Below, in pieces: positions 7,711 to 15,373 of a DNA stretch of 30,287 bases. This stretch comes from Solirubrobacter ginsenosidimutans (lineage in GTDB: Bacteria; Actinomycetota; Thermoleophilia; Solirubrobacterales; Solirubrobacteraceae). The DNA is taken from positions 1 to 30,287 of the forward strand of contig NZ_JAPDOD010000082.1 in assembly GCF_027587205.1 (NCBI RefSeq). The letters run 5' to 3'. How positions within the stretch are numbered: the stretch's first letter is position 1; each line of letters begins with the position of its first letter. The notes beneath the pieces were generated by a model. That model did no database searches. It was not told the origin of the DNA and saw only the letters and a program-made list of their open reading frames with translations. The position numbers and the translations under genes were made by a program.

Positions 7711-8528
7711 ACGACCTCCACCGTGTTCACCAGCTCGCCCAGCCCGGTGATCGCGACCCGGACCTCGTCGCCGCCGCGCAGCGTGAACTCCACCGCCGGG
7801 ATCACCGACGTGCCCGTCAGCAGCACGACGCCGACCGGGAAGTCCATCGCCTTGAACAGCCACGAGACGAGCTCGTCGAGCCCGCGCTTGAGTAGCGCGA
7901 CCTGCGTCGAGCCCGTGAAGACATCCTCGCCGTCGCGGGCGATCGTCAGCGAGATCTCCATCTCGGAGGCCGCCCCCGCCTCGCCCACCGGCACGATCGC
8001 CGGGCCGAGCGCGCACGAGCCGCGGTAGACCTTCGCCTGCGGGAGATAGAGCGGGTTCTCGCCCTCGATCGAGCGCGACGAGACGTCGTTGCCGATCGTG
8101 TAGCCGAGGATCTCCCCGGCGGCGGAGATCACCAGCGCCAGCTCAGGTTCCGGCACGTCCCAGCCGGAGTCCTCGCGAACGCCGATCAGCCCGCCCGGCC
8201 CGCGCACCCGCCCAGGCGCGGCCTTGAAGAACAGCTCCGGCCGCTCGGCGTCGTAGACGAGGTCGTAGAAGTCGTGCGCGCCCTTGGACTCGTCGTTGCG
8301 GGCGGTGCGGCTGGCGGAGTAGGTGACGCCCGCCGCCCAGACCTCCTGCCCCGCGACCGGGGCCAGCACGACCGACCCGGCGGGCACAGGGCCGGTCGCA
8401 ACCGCATCCAAAGAACCCGCCGCCAGCAGCGCGTCCAGCGTGCCCTCGAGCAGCTCGACCGGCCCGCCGTCGAGCGGCCCGCGTGCGAGCCGCTCTCCCT
8501 CAGCCGTCCGGACGCGCCACAGGGCCAT
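7707..8528 (-). CDS. FAH-family enzyme, probable 2-keto-3-deoxy-pentonate dehydratase
   Basis: The 273-residue product belongs to the fumarylacetoacetate hydrolase superfamily. The metal-binding carboxylates are Glu127 and Glu129 (VPEPEL) and Asp148 (IGNDVSSRSIEGEN). The stretches WAAGVTYSASRTARNDE and AERPELFFK resemble, from memory, the branch that includes 2-keto-3-deoxy-arabinonate dehydratases rather than true fumarylacetoacetases. The gene lies 5 bp after an aldehyde dehydrogenase of the 2-oxoglutarate-semialdehyde type. Together they would turn 2-keto-3-deoxy-pentonate into 2-oxoglutarate semialdehyde and then 2-oxoglutarate. Superfamily membership is certain; the exact reaction is inferred from context, and a hydrolase of a diketo sugar acid is the main alternative. 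Confidence 0.85.
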   Translation of the reverse strand: MALWRVRTAEGERLARGPLDGGPVELLEGTLDALLAAGSLDAVATGPVPAGSVVLAPVAGQEVWAAGVTYSASRTARNDESKGAHDFYDLVYDAERPELFFKAAPGRVRGPGGLIGVREDSGWDVPEPELALVISAAGEILGYTIGNDVSSRSIEGENPLYLPQAKVYRGSCALGPAIVPVGEAGAASEMEISLTIARDGEDVFTGSTQVALLKRGLDELVSWLFKAMDFPVGVVLLTGTSVIPAVEFTLRGGDEVRVAITGLGELVNTVEVV

Positions 8529-8533
8529 GGGCG

Positions 8534-9922
8534 TTAGCTTGACGGACCCACCGTGATCGTGTGTGTCGACGTGTAGAGCTCGCGCGCGGCCTTGCCCTGC
8601 TCGCGCGGCCCGAACGAGGACTGCTTCTCGCCCCCGAAGGGCGCGTGGAAGTCGACACCGGAGGTCGGCATGTTCACGCGGATCATGCCCGTTTCCAGCC
8701 CTTCGACAACCGTCAGGGCCGAATCGAGGTCACGCGTGAAGACCGACGTCACCAGGCCGAAGGGCACGCCGTTGGAGATCTCGACCGCCTGCTGCGCCGA
8801 GTTGGCCTTCAGCACGGTGACGATCGGACCGAAGACCTCCTCCTGCGCGAGCTTGGCCGTCGGGTCCTGGCCGTCGATCACCGCGGGGGAGAAGAACAGG
8901 CCAGGGCCGTCCAGCGCCTTGCCGCCGGTGACCACGCGCCCGCCGTCGGCCGCGGCGCCGTCGGCGGCGCTGACGAGCTCCTCGCGCGCGGACGGGTTGA
9001 TGACCGGGCCGACGACGGTCGCCGCGTCGGCCGGATCGCCGGCCGGCAGCGCCTCGACGGCCGCGGCGAGCGCGTCCGTGAAGGCCGCCGCGTCGCCGAG
9101 CACGATCACGCGCCCGGTCGCCGTGCACTTCTGGCCCGCGTAGCCCATTGCGGCGCCGGCGATGATCTTCGCGGCCGACTCCAGGTCGGCGTCGGGCAGC
9201 ACGATCGACGCGTTGAGCCCGCCCATCTCCGCCTGCGAGGCGATCCCGCGCGCGGTCGCGGCCGCGGCCACCCCGAGCCCGACGGCGGTCGAGCCCGTGA
9301 AGGAGACGACGTCGGCCAGCTCGACCACGGCCTGGCCGGCGGCGCCGGGGCCGGTGATGACGTTGAACACGCCCTCGGGGAGATGCTTGTTCAGGATCTC
9401 CTCGAGCAACAGCGCGCAGGCGATCGCGTCCGACGCCGGCTTGAGCACGACCGTGTTGCCGTACGCGAGCGCCGGAGCGGCCTTCCACAGCGGGATCGCG
9501 AACGGGAAGTTCCACGGCGTGATCAGCCCGGCGACGCCGCGCGGGCGGCGGCGGGAGAACAGCAGCGTGCGCGGGTCCGACGGCGGGGCGGCGGGATAGG
9601 TGTCCCCGTCGGGGTCCATCGCGGACTGGGCCTGGTAGCGCAGGATGCGCACGGAGCGCCCCTGCTCGCCCACGGCCTCGGTCAGCGGCTTGCCGACCTC
9701 ACGGACCATGAGGTCGACCATCTCGTCCTTGGCGGCGTTGAGCGCCTCGGCGGCGGCGGACAGGGCGTCGGCGCGCGCGAGCGCGTTGCGGCCCCATTCG
9801 CGCTGCGCGGCGCGCGCGCGGGAGAAAGCGGCGGCGACGGTCTCGCGGTCGGCGGACGGTGCAGAGACCACGACCTCCGCCTGGTTCTGCGGTGAACGAC
9901 TCTCGATCGTCTCGGTGCTCAT
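8534..9922 (-). CDS. Aldehyde dehydrogenase, probable 2-oxoglutarate-semialdehyde dehydrogenase type
   Basis: The 462-residue product is a complete NAD(P)-dependent aldehyde dehydrogenase: oxyanion Asn138 (PWNFPF), Lys161 (KPAS), general base Glu232 (EMGGLNA) and catalytic Cys266 in GQKCTATGR, plus EEVFGPI and the C-terminal PFGG signature. The GQKCTATGR active-site context is one I associate with semialdehyde dehydrogenases of sugar-acid degradation. It is the first gene of the four-gene operon; a TANNNT box lies 10 nt before the ATG and uppP is divergent. Oxidation of 2-oxoglutarate semialdehyde is the favoured role because an FAH-family dehydratase follows, but succinate or betaine semialdehyde cannot be excluded. 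Confidence 0.92.
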   Translation of the reverse strand: MSTETIESRSPQNQAEVVVSAPSADRETVAAAFSRARAAQREWGRNALARADALSAAAEALNAAKDEMVDLMVREVGKPLTEAVGEQGRSVRILRYQAQSAMDPDGDTYPAAPPSDPRTLLFSRRRPRGVAGLITPWNFPFAIPLWKAAPALAYGNTVVLKPASDAIACALLLEEILNKHLPEGVFNVITGPGAAGQAVVELADVVSFTGSTAVGLGVAAAATARGIASQAEMGGLNASIVLPDADLESAAKIIAGAAMGYAGQKCTATGRVIVLGDAAAFTDALAAAVEALPAGDPADAATVVGPVINPSAREELVSAADGAAADGGRVVTGGKALDGPGLFFSPAVIDGQDPTAKLAQEEVFGPIVTVLKANSAQQAVEISNGVPFGLVTSVFTRDLDSALTVVEGLETGMIRVNMPTSGVDFHAPFGGEKQSSFGPREQGKAARELYTSTHTITVGPSS

Positions 9923-9932
9923 GACGCGCCGG

Positions 9933-9938
9933 ACGCTA
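9933..9938 (-). promoter_or_regulatory. Putative -10 box for the ALDH operon
   Basis: On the minus strand the sequence reads TAGCGT, a TANNNT match, 10 nt before the ATG of the aldehyde dehydrogenase. This implies a leader of only a few bases or none. No -35 was found. Confidence 0.33.
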
Positions 9939-10043
9939 GCGCGTTGTCCGCCGCCGCTCGGCCCACGATCGTCGGAAAGCGAACGCCCGTCTTAAGCCAC
10001 CGGTGACCCATCGTCCGTTCAGGTTGTGTTCGGGTGGCGCCGC

Positions 10044-10049
10044 TACAGT
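10044..10049 (+). promoter_or_regulatory. Putative -10 box for uppP-pncB
   Basis: TACAGT matches TANNNT and lies 9 nt before the chosen GTG start of uppP. A TTGTGT upstream (10024-10029) is spaced only 14 bp from it, so the -35 assignment is weak. The position argues for the GTG at 10059 rather than the in-frame ATG-like extension starting at 10026, which would place the box inside the gene. Confidence 0.35.
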
Positions 10050-10058
10050 CCCGCCGCC

Positions 10059-10874
10059 GTGGATGCGTTTCAGGCCATCGTCCTCGGCATCGTCCAAGGA
10101 CTCACCGAGTTCCTGCCCATCTCGAGCACCGCGCACCTGCGGATCGTGCCCGCGTTCGCGGGCTGGGAGGACCCCGGATCGGCGTTCACCGCGGTCGTCC
10201 AGCTCGGGACGATGCTCGCGGTGCTGATCTACTTCCGCGACGATCTGTGGCGGATCCTGACGACGTGGTTGCGCAGCCTGCGCGATCCGTCGCTGCGCGG
10301 TGAGCTCGACGCGCGAATGGGCTGGTACATCGGCCTCGGCACGATCCCGATCGCGATCTTCGGGTTCATCTTCAAGGACCAGATCGAGAGCGGCGGCCGC
10401 GACCTGTACCTGATCGGCACCGCGCTGATCGTGATGGGCCTCGTCCTGCTCTACGCCGAGCATGTCGCCAAGCTCAACCGCGACCTGTCCGAGATCACCG
10501 GCAAGGACGCGGCCCTGATGGGCTTCGCTCAGGCGCTCGCGCTCATCCCAGGGGTGTCGCGGTCCGGTTCGACGATCACCGGAGGACTGTTCGCCGGCTT
10601 CGACCGCGAGTCCGCCGCCCGTTACTCGTTCCTGCTCTCGATCCCGGCCGTCGTGCTCTCCGGCCTGTTCGAGCTGCGCAAGATCGGCGACCCCGGCGGC
10701 GCGGGCCTCGCGCCCACGGTGATCGCCACGGTCCTCGCCTTCATCGTCGGCTACGCGTCGATCGCCTGGATGCTGCGCTGGCTGACCTCGCACTCGACGC
10801 TGGTGTTCGTGATCTACCGCGTCGGATTGGGCGCGCTGGTGCTGGTTCTCACCGCCGCGGGAGCCATCTCGTAG
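10059..10874 (+). CDS. uppP: Undecaprenyl-diphosphatase (UppP/BacA)
   Basis: This membrane enzyme removes a phosphate from undecaprenyl diphosphate, recycling the lipid carrier for peptidoglycan and other wall polymers. The 271-residue product shows both family signatures: QGLTEFLPISSTAHL near the N-terminus and PGVSRSGSTITGG in the second half, with several hydrophobic helices between and after them. Length is typical. GTG 10059 is preferred because the first conserved residues (VDAFQAIVLGIVQG) follow directly; the frame is open back to 10026. The pncB gene starts 12 bp after its stop on the same strand. Confidence 0.96.
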   Translation: MDAFQAIVLGIVQGLTEFLPISSTAHLRIVPAFAGWEDPGSAFTAVVQLGTMLAVLIYFRDDLWRILTTWLRSLRDPSLRGELDARMGWYIGLGTIPIAIFGFIFKDQIESGGRDLYLIGTALIVMGLVLLYAEHVAKLNRDLSEITGKDAALMGFAQALALIPGVSRSGSTITGGLFAGFDRESAARYSFLLSIPAVVLSGLFELRKIGDPGGAGLAPTVIATVLAFIVGYASIAWMLRWLTSHSTLVFVIYRVGLGALVLVLTAAGAIS

Positions 10875-10886
10875 AATTTTGGTCAG

Positions 10887-11978
10887 ATGACCATCCGTGA
10901 GCGCGTGCGCCTGCCTCCGTCGGTCTTCCGCCTGCCGGTGGAGAAGATCCGCGAGGGCTACTACTCGGATGCCTACTTCAATCTGACCAAGCAGTTGCTG
11001 GAAGCCGACGGGCACCACCCGCGGGTGCTGATGCAGGTCTTCCAGCGCAAGGAGTCGCTGCTGGGCGGGGTGGACGAGGCGATCGCCGTGCTCAAGCAGG
11101 GCGCCGGCCACTACGAGGGCGACGTCTGGATCAACGGCTGGGAGCACCTCGAGGTCAAGGCGCTGCACGAGGGCGACGAGATCGCCCCGTGGGAGACCGT
11201 CATGACGATCGAGGGCGACTACTCGGACTTCGCCCACCTCGAGACGGTCTACCTCGGCGTGATGGCGCGGCGCACGCTGATCATGCGCAACGTGCGCGAG
11301 GTGGTCGACGCCGCCCGCGGCAAGCCGATCCTCTACTTCCCCGCCCGCCACGACCACTGGCTCGTGCAGACCGGCGACGGCTGGTCGGCGCACATCGGCG
11401 GCACGATCGGCGTCTCGACCGACGCGCAGGCGTCCTGGTGGGGCGGCCGCGGGATCGGCACCGTCCCGCACGGCCTGATCGCGGCCTACGGCGGGGACAC
11501 CGCGCTCGCCGCGCGCAAGTTCGCCGACCGCTTCGGGCGCGACATGAACGTCACGGTGCTCGTCGACTTCGACAACGACTCGGTGCGTACCGCGCTCGAG
11601 GTGGCGGAGGCGCTGGGCGACGACCTGTGGGGCGTGCGGCTGGACACCTCCGACAAGGTGGCCGACGAGTCGCTGCGCCGCCTGCACGGCGACGGGGCAC
11701 CCACGGGCGTGGCGGCCGAGCTGGTTGAGCTGATGCGTTCCGAGCTCGACAAGGCCGGCTACCCGGACGTCCACATCGTCGTCTCCGGCGGCTTCACCGC
11801 CGAGCGCATCCGCGCGTTCGAGGAGGCGGGCGTGCCGGTGGACTCCTACGGCGTCGGCTCGTCGCTCATCCGCGGCTCCAACGACTTCACCGCCGACGTC
11901 GTGATCAACGACGGCGTCCCGTGCGCGAAGGTCGGGCGCGAGTACCACCCGAACCCGCGCCTGGACCTCGTCAAGTAA
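10887..11978 (+). CDS. pncB: Nicotinate phosphoribosyltransferase
   Basis: The 363-residue product belongs to the nicotinate/quinolinate phosphoribosyltransferase fold: REGYYSDAYFN near the N-terminus, FPARHDHW in the middle, and the barrel motifs VDFDND, VRLDTSDK and HIVVSGGF in the C-terminal half, followed by YGVGSSLI. It would convert nicotinate and PRPP to nicotinate mononucleotide in NAD salvage. It is shorter than the classical PncB (about 400-440 residues) but has the size of the short actinobacterial form. It follows uppP by 12 bp, and its last 8 bp overlap tail-to-tail with pcm. The nicotinamidase that would supply its substrate is encoded close by on the other strand. Specificity for nicotinate over nicotinamide is inferred from that neighbour. 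Confidence 0.88.
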   Translation: MTIRERVRLPPSVFRLPVEKIREGYYSDAYFNLTKQLLEADGHHPRVLMQVFQRKESLLGGVDEAIAVLKQGAGHYEGDVWINGWEHLEVKALHEGDEIAPWETVMTIEGDYSDFAHLETVYLGVMARRTLIMRNVREVVDAARGKPILYFPARHDHWLVQTGDGWSAHIGGTIGVSTDAQASWWGGRGIGTVPHGLIAAYGGDTALAARKFADRFGRDMNVTVLVDFDNDSVRTALEVAEALGDDLWGVRLDTSDKVADESLRRLHGDGAPTGVAAELVELMRSELDKAGYPDVHIVVSGGFTAERIRAFEEAGVPVDSYGVGSSLIRGSNDFTADVVINDGVPCAKVGREYHPNPRLDLVK

Positions 11979-12585
11979 CGAGCGGGACGAAGCGCACGCG
12001 CTCGAGGCCCTTGCGCTCGAGCCCGCGCGGGGTGCGGTGGACCAGCCACAGGCGCTGATCGCCGGTCTGCACGGGCACGACGAGCCGGCCGCCGAAGCCG
12101 AGCTGCTTCTGCAGCTCCTCCGGGATGTCGTCCCCGGCCGCCGCGGCGACGTTGATGGCGTCGAACGGCGCGCACTCGGGCAAGCCGCGGGCGCCGTCGC
12201 CGATCACCAGCGTGACGTTGCGGACGCCCGCCTCGCGGAGGTTGCGCTGCGCCTGCTCCGACAGCGCGCGGTGGCGCTCGACCGACCAGACGTGCGAGCC
12301 GAGGTGGCCGAGCAGCGCGGCGTGATAGCCCGAACCGGTGCCGACGTCGAGGATCCGCTCCCCGCCGCGCAGCTGCAGCACCTCGAGCATCCGCGCGACG
12401 ATCAGCGGCTGGGAGATCGTCTGGCCCGCGCCGATCGGGAGCGGGACGTTGTCCCACGCCTCCTTCGCCAGCTCGGCCGGCACGAAGCGCTCGCGCGGAA
12501 CCGTGTGCATCGCCTCCAGCACCCGCTCATCGGTGATGTGCGGGCGGAGCTGATCGATCAGCCGATCGGGGCCGAACCGCCTCAC
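11971..12585 (-). CDS. pcm: Protein-L-isoaspartate O-methyltransferase
   Basis: The 204-residue product has all PIMT hallmarks: VPRERFVP at about 29-36, GQTISQP at 54-60, the SAM-binding motif I LDVGTGSGYHA at 79-89, and the later IGDGARGLP and FDAINVAAA stretches. It methylates isoaspartyl residues in aged proteins so that they can revert to aspartate. Start is GTG 12585-12583, overlapping the pncA stop (GTGA), so it is the last gene of the operon that begins with the baeRF-type gene. Its stop overlaps convergently with the end of pncB. Confidence 0.95.
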   Translation of the reverse strand: MRRFGPDRLIDQLRPHITDERVLEAMHTVPRERFVPAELAKEAWDNVPLPIGAGQTISQPLIVARMLEVLQLRGGERILDVGTGSGYHAALLGHLGSHVWSVERHRALSEQAQRNLREAGVRNVTLVIGDGARGLPECAPFDAINVAAAAGDDIPEELQKQLGFGGRLVVPVQTGDQRLWLVHRTPRGLERKGLERVRFVPLVT

Positions 12586-13121
12586 GCGAGCACGCCGCCG
12601 GCGGAGCGGACTTCCGCCAGCGCCCGCTCGGAGTCACCCGCCTCGATCTCCACACCGCGGACGGCACCTGGGTCGACCGTGACGCCGTAGCCCGCCCGCA
12701 GCGCGTCCAGCGCGGTGTTCTTGACGCAGTAGTCCGTCGCCAGCCCGGCCACGGTCACGTCGGTGACGCCGCGCTCGCGCAGGATCTCGTCCAGGTCGGT
12801 GCCCGCGAAGCCGCTGTAGCCGTCGGTCGCCACGTCCTGGCCCTTGTCGACGATCACGTCGATCCGGGTCTGGTCGAGGGCCGGGTGAAGCTGAGCGCCC
12901 AGCGTGCCGGCGACGCAGTGCACCGGCCAGGGGCCGCCGTTGACCTTGAACGACGAATGGTCGGCCGGGTGCCAGTCGCGGGTGGCGATGACCAGGTCGA
13001 AGTCACCCGAGGCGGCGAGCTCGTTGAGCTTGGCGGCGATGCTGTCACCGTCCGGAACGGCCAGTTCGCCGCCCGGTGTGAAGTCGTTCTGGAAGTCGAC
13101 GATTATGAGCGCTCTGGACAC
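12582..13121 (-). CDS. pncA: Nicotinamidase (PncA)
   Basis: The 179-residue product is an isochorismatase-fold amidase with the full nicotinamidase set: catalytic triad Asp9 (VDFQNDF), Lys93 (VDKGQD) and Cys132 (GLATDYCVKNTALDA), and metal ligands Asp49, His51 and His55 (RDWHPADH). It hydrolyses nicotinamide to nicotinate and ammonia. The GTG start at 13121 lies inside the end of the upstream dehydrogenase gene (19 bp overlap), and its stop overlaps the start of pcm. With the nearby pncB it completes nicotinamide salvage to nicotinate mononucleotide. Confidence 0.95.
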   Translation of the reverse strand: MSRALIIVDFQNDFTPGGELAVPDGDSIAAKLNELAASGDFDLVIATRDWHPADHSSFKVNGGPWPVHCVAGTLGAQLHPALDQTRIDVIVDKGQDVATDGYSGFAGTDLDEILRERGVTDVTVAGLATDYCVKNTALDALRAGYGVTVDPGAVRGVEIEAGDSERALAEVRSAGGVLA

Positions 13122-13927
13122 GAGGCCAGGAACGTAGCTGAGAGATCGGCCTCACCGTGTCCAAGTTCGACCGCTTTGCCCATCCGATCGCGGATCAGCG
13201 CCGGGAGCGGGAGGTCCAAGCCGGCCGCGGCGGCGGCCTCGGCCACGAGTCCGGCGTCCTTGGCGGCCAGCGCGAGCGGGAAGCTGGGGTCGAACGAACG
13301 GTCGATCATCGCGTTGCCCTTGAGCTTCGCGTACGGCGTGTCCATCAGCCCGCCCTCGATGATCTCCAGGAACTGCCGGGGGTCGATGTCGAGGCCCTCG
13401 GCGAGCGCGATCGTCTCCGAGAGCCCTTCGACGAGCGCGAGCACCCACGTGTTGAGCACCAGCTTCATGCGGGTGCCGGTGCCGACCTCGTCACCGAGGT
13501 CCACCACACGCGCCGAGACCGGCCCGAAGACGTCGCCGAGCCGCTCGCGCCCGGGCCCGCTGGCGAGCACGGTCAGCTTGCCCTGCTCGGCGGGCTGCTT
13601 CGTGCCGAGCACCGGCCCGTCGACGAAGCCGCCGCCGAGCCGCTCGATCCATTCCAGCCCGATCGTGCTCGCCTGCCACCACAGCTGGTCCGCGCCGAGC
13701 GTGATGCCCTCCATCACCGAGGCGACCGTGGGGCCGTCGGAGAGCATCGTGACGACGACGTCGGCACCGGCGACCGCCTCGGCCGGGGACGCGGCGACGG
13801 TCGCGCCGAGGCCCTCGGCCTTCGCGCGGGTCCGGTTGTAGGCGCGGACCTCATGGCCCGCGCCCGCGAGGTGGCGCGCCATCGGCGCGCCCATGATCCC
13901 GGTGCCGAGGACGGCGACGGTGCTCAA
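13103..13927 (-). CDS. Beta-hydroxyacid dehydrogenase (3-hydroxyisobutyrate DH / GLYR-like)
   Basis: The 274-residue product is a beta-hydroxyacid dehydrogenase. The Rossmann motif GTGIMG is at 8-13, the substrate-binding stretch DGPVLGTKQPAEQGKL is at about 103-118, and the catalytic Lys155 with Asn159 stands in GTRMKLVLN. The KQPAEQGKL stretch is closest, from memory, to the glyoxylate/succinic-semialdehyde reductase branch. The longer in-frame extension is rejected because a TTG at 13927 starts exactly before the Rossmann strand and overlaps the TGA of the upstream gene (TTGA). It is the second gene of the baeRF-pncA-pcm operon. The substrate is not known. Confidence 0.88.
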   Translation of the reverse strand: MSTVAVLGTGIMGAPMARHLAGAGHEVRAYNRTRAKAEGLGATVAASPAEAVAGADVVVTMLSDGPTVASVMEGITLGADQLWWQASTIGLEWIERLGGGFVDGPVLGTKQPAEQGKLTVLASGPGRERLGDVFGPVSARVVDLGDEVGTGTRMKLVLNTWVLALVEGLSETIALAEGLDIDPRQFLEIIEGGLMDTPYAKLKGNAMIDRSFDPSFPLALAAKDAGLVAEAAAAAGLDLPLPALIRDRMGKAVELGHGEADLSATFLASCPERS

Positions 13928-15045
13928 AAGCGCAGCACCGCGCCGATGCCGCCGAGCGGGACGAGATCGTCGTGATGGCGGACGACGAGCGCCGTCGCGG
14001 ACTGCTCGATCGCCTTCTCGATCGCGGGCTCCACGATGTTCTCGACCGGCTCGCCGCCATCGGCCGTGTCGGGCAGCAGCAGCCCGGCCCCGAAGTCCAC
14101 CCGCCCCGAGGCCCTGAAGTTCTCCGCGATCAGCAGCGTCTCCACCCGCGCCTGATTGAGCGCGTCGAGCACCTCGGCGATCCCGGCCGCGCCGCGCCCG
14201 CCGGTGCCGACGCCCTGGGCCAGGCGGTCCAGCGCCTCGCGCTCGCACTTGCTGGTGTGCTCGATGATCAGCGGCTTGGCCGCCGCGCAGACGTCATCCA
14301 GCGACGCGTTCTCGATGTCGACGACGATCCGCCCGGCGATCCGCTCGCGCAGGTACGGGTGCAGCGTGCCCTTGAACTCGGCCAGCAGATCGTCCGGCGC
14401 GCCGATCAGGATGCGATCGAGCCCGCGCTTCTTGTAGACGTCGAACGCGAGCTGGGCCGCGTTGGCAAGGTGGTCCTTGACCTCCTGCTCGGCCGAGCGG
14501 TCGAACTTCGACGGCGACCAGCCCTGCTTCTGGTACTCGGAGTGGACGTCGTCGACGAAGCGATCGGTCTCCTCCAGCGCGTCGCCGGGGCCGACGAACA
14601 GGCGCGCGGCCCGCCGGTTGCTGACGAGCACGAGCCAGCGCTCGTCGGTGCCGTGCAGCACGAGCGGCTCGACGAACGCGGTGCGGTCGAGCACGACCTT
14701 GTTCGTCACCGGACGGCGCAGACGGACGACCTCGAGCAGGTCGACGGGTCCGCAGGCGTACACCGCCACCGCGCGCGTGCCGTTGGCGGCGACGTCGGAG
14801 AGGAGCACCTCGCGGACGCGCTCCACGTCGTCCCGGAGCGCGGCACGCTCGTCCGAGGTCAACCCTTCGTTTGCCTCGACCTTCTGTGCCGCCGCCGTCA
14901 TCACCGACGTGACGGCGGATGATCGCGCGCTGGGCGTCGCGAACTCGGTCGGGTCCAGATTCAGGAACACGGACAGCACGCGCCCCTGGTCAGGGTGCAC
15001 GGCGGCGAGTGCCCGAAGGCGGGCCTGCGTGATCGGTTCGGCCAT
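13924..15045 (-). CDS. baeRF/Vms1-like eRF1-related protein
   Basis: The 373-residue product resembles the bacterial-archaeal eRF1-like (baeRF) group, related to the Vms1/ANKZF1 peptidyl-tRNA hydrolases that release stalled chains. Supporting stretches are VLSVFLNLDPTEFATPSAR at about 23-41, WLVLVSNRRAARLFVG at 137-152, the loop GWSPSKFDR at 175-183 followed by EVKDHL, and a C-terminal third resembling eRF1 domain 3 (ALNQARVETLLIAENF). In relatives I remember, the loop reads GGWSQ, so the Gln of the GGQ-like position may be Pro178 here; this needs an alignment. It is the first gene of a four-gene coupled operon. Start ATG 15045 has no Shine-Dalgarno. Family assignment is from memory of conserved stretches. 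Confidence 0.72.
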   Translation of the reverse strand: MAEPITQARLRALAAVHPDQGRVLSVFLNLDPTEFATPSARSSAVTSVMTAAAQKVEANEGLTSDERAALRDDVERVREVLLSDVAANGTRAVAVYACGPVDLLEVVRLRRPVTNKVVLDRTAFVEPLVLHGTDERWLVLVSNRRAARLFVGPGDALEETDRFVDDVHSEYQKQGWSPSKFDRSAEQEVKDHLANAAQLAFDVYKKRGLDRILIGAPDDLLAEFKGTLHPYLRERIAGRIVVDIENASLDDVCAAAKPLIIEHTSKCEREALDRLAQGVGTGGRGAAGIAEVLDALNQARVETLLIAENFRASGRVDFGAGLLLPDTADGGEPVENIVEPAIEKAIEQSATALVVRHHDDLVPLGGIGAVLRF

Positions 15046-15373
15046 TGGTGGCGCCTACCCCACGTGTGCGGCGGCCGAACCGCGAGGCGTGAGCACACGC
15101 ACGCGCGTCTCGTGACCGCCGGTCGTCTGCTTCGCCTCAGGCGGTACGCCGAGGCCTTGCCGCAGCACGAAGAAGGATGAGTCGCAGCGGCGTTCAGGGC
15201 GTGCCATCAGTTGGTCACCAGAACTCTCGAGCGCCGGACGCGCATCTTCATGCCGTTAACGACCATACCTCGCGAGCGGCGTCGGTGCGCGCTCCGGTCA
15301 CAGCACCGGCCCATTGCGGCTCTTTGTGTCCGACGCAGGTCACAAAGACCGCGAGTCGGCCGTAAGGAGACCG
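15046..15373. promoter_or_regulatory. Divergent intergenic region with an 8-bp inverted repeat
   Basis: This 328-bp gap separates the divergent baeRF-like and ECF sigma genes and should contain both promoters. The clear element is a perfect inverted repeat TCTTTGTG (15321-15328) / CACAAAGA (15341-15348) with a 12-nt spacer, ending 25 nt before the sigma start. An AAGGAG ribosome-binding site lies at 15364-15369. Small ORFs in the gap have no protein-like features. Confidence 0.55.

Noticed and set aside
9936..11948. 670-residue minus-strand open frame
   Set aside because: Antisense to uppP and pncB, both with clear family signatures; composition is shadow-like.
13928..14248. N-terminal extension of the beta-hydroxyacid dehydrogenase frame
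   Set aside because: It overlaps the baeRF-like gene in another frame; the TTG start fits the Rossmann motif and the TTGA overlap.
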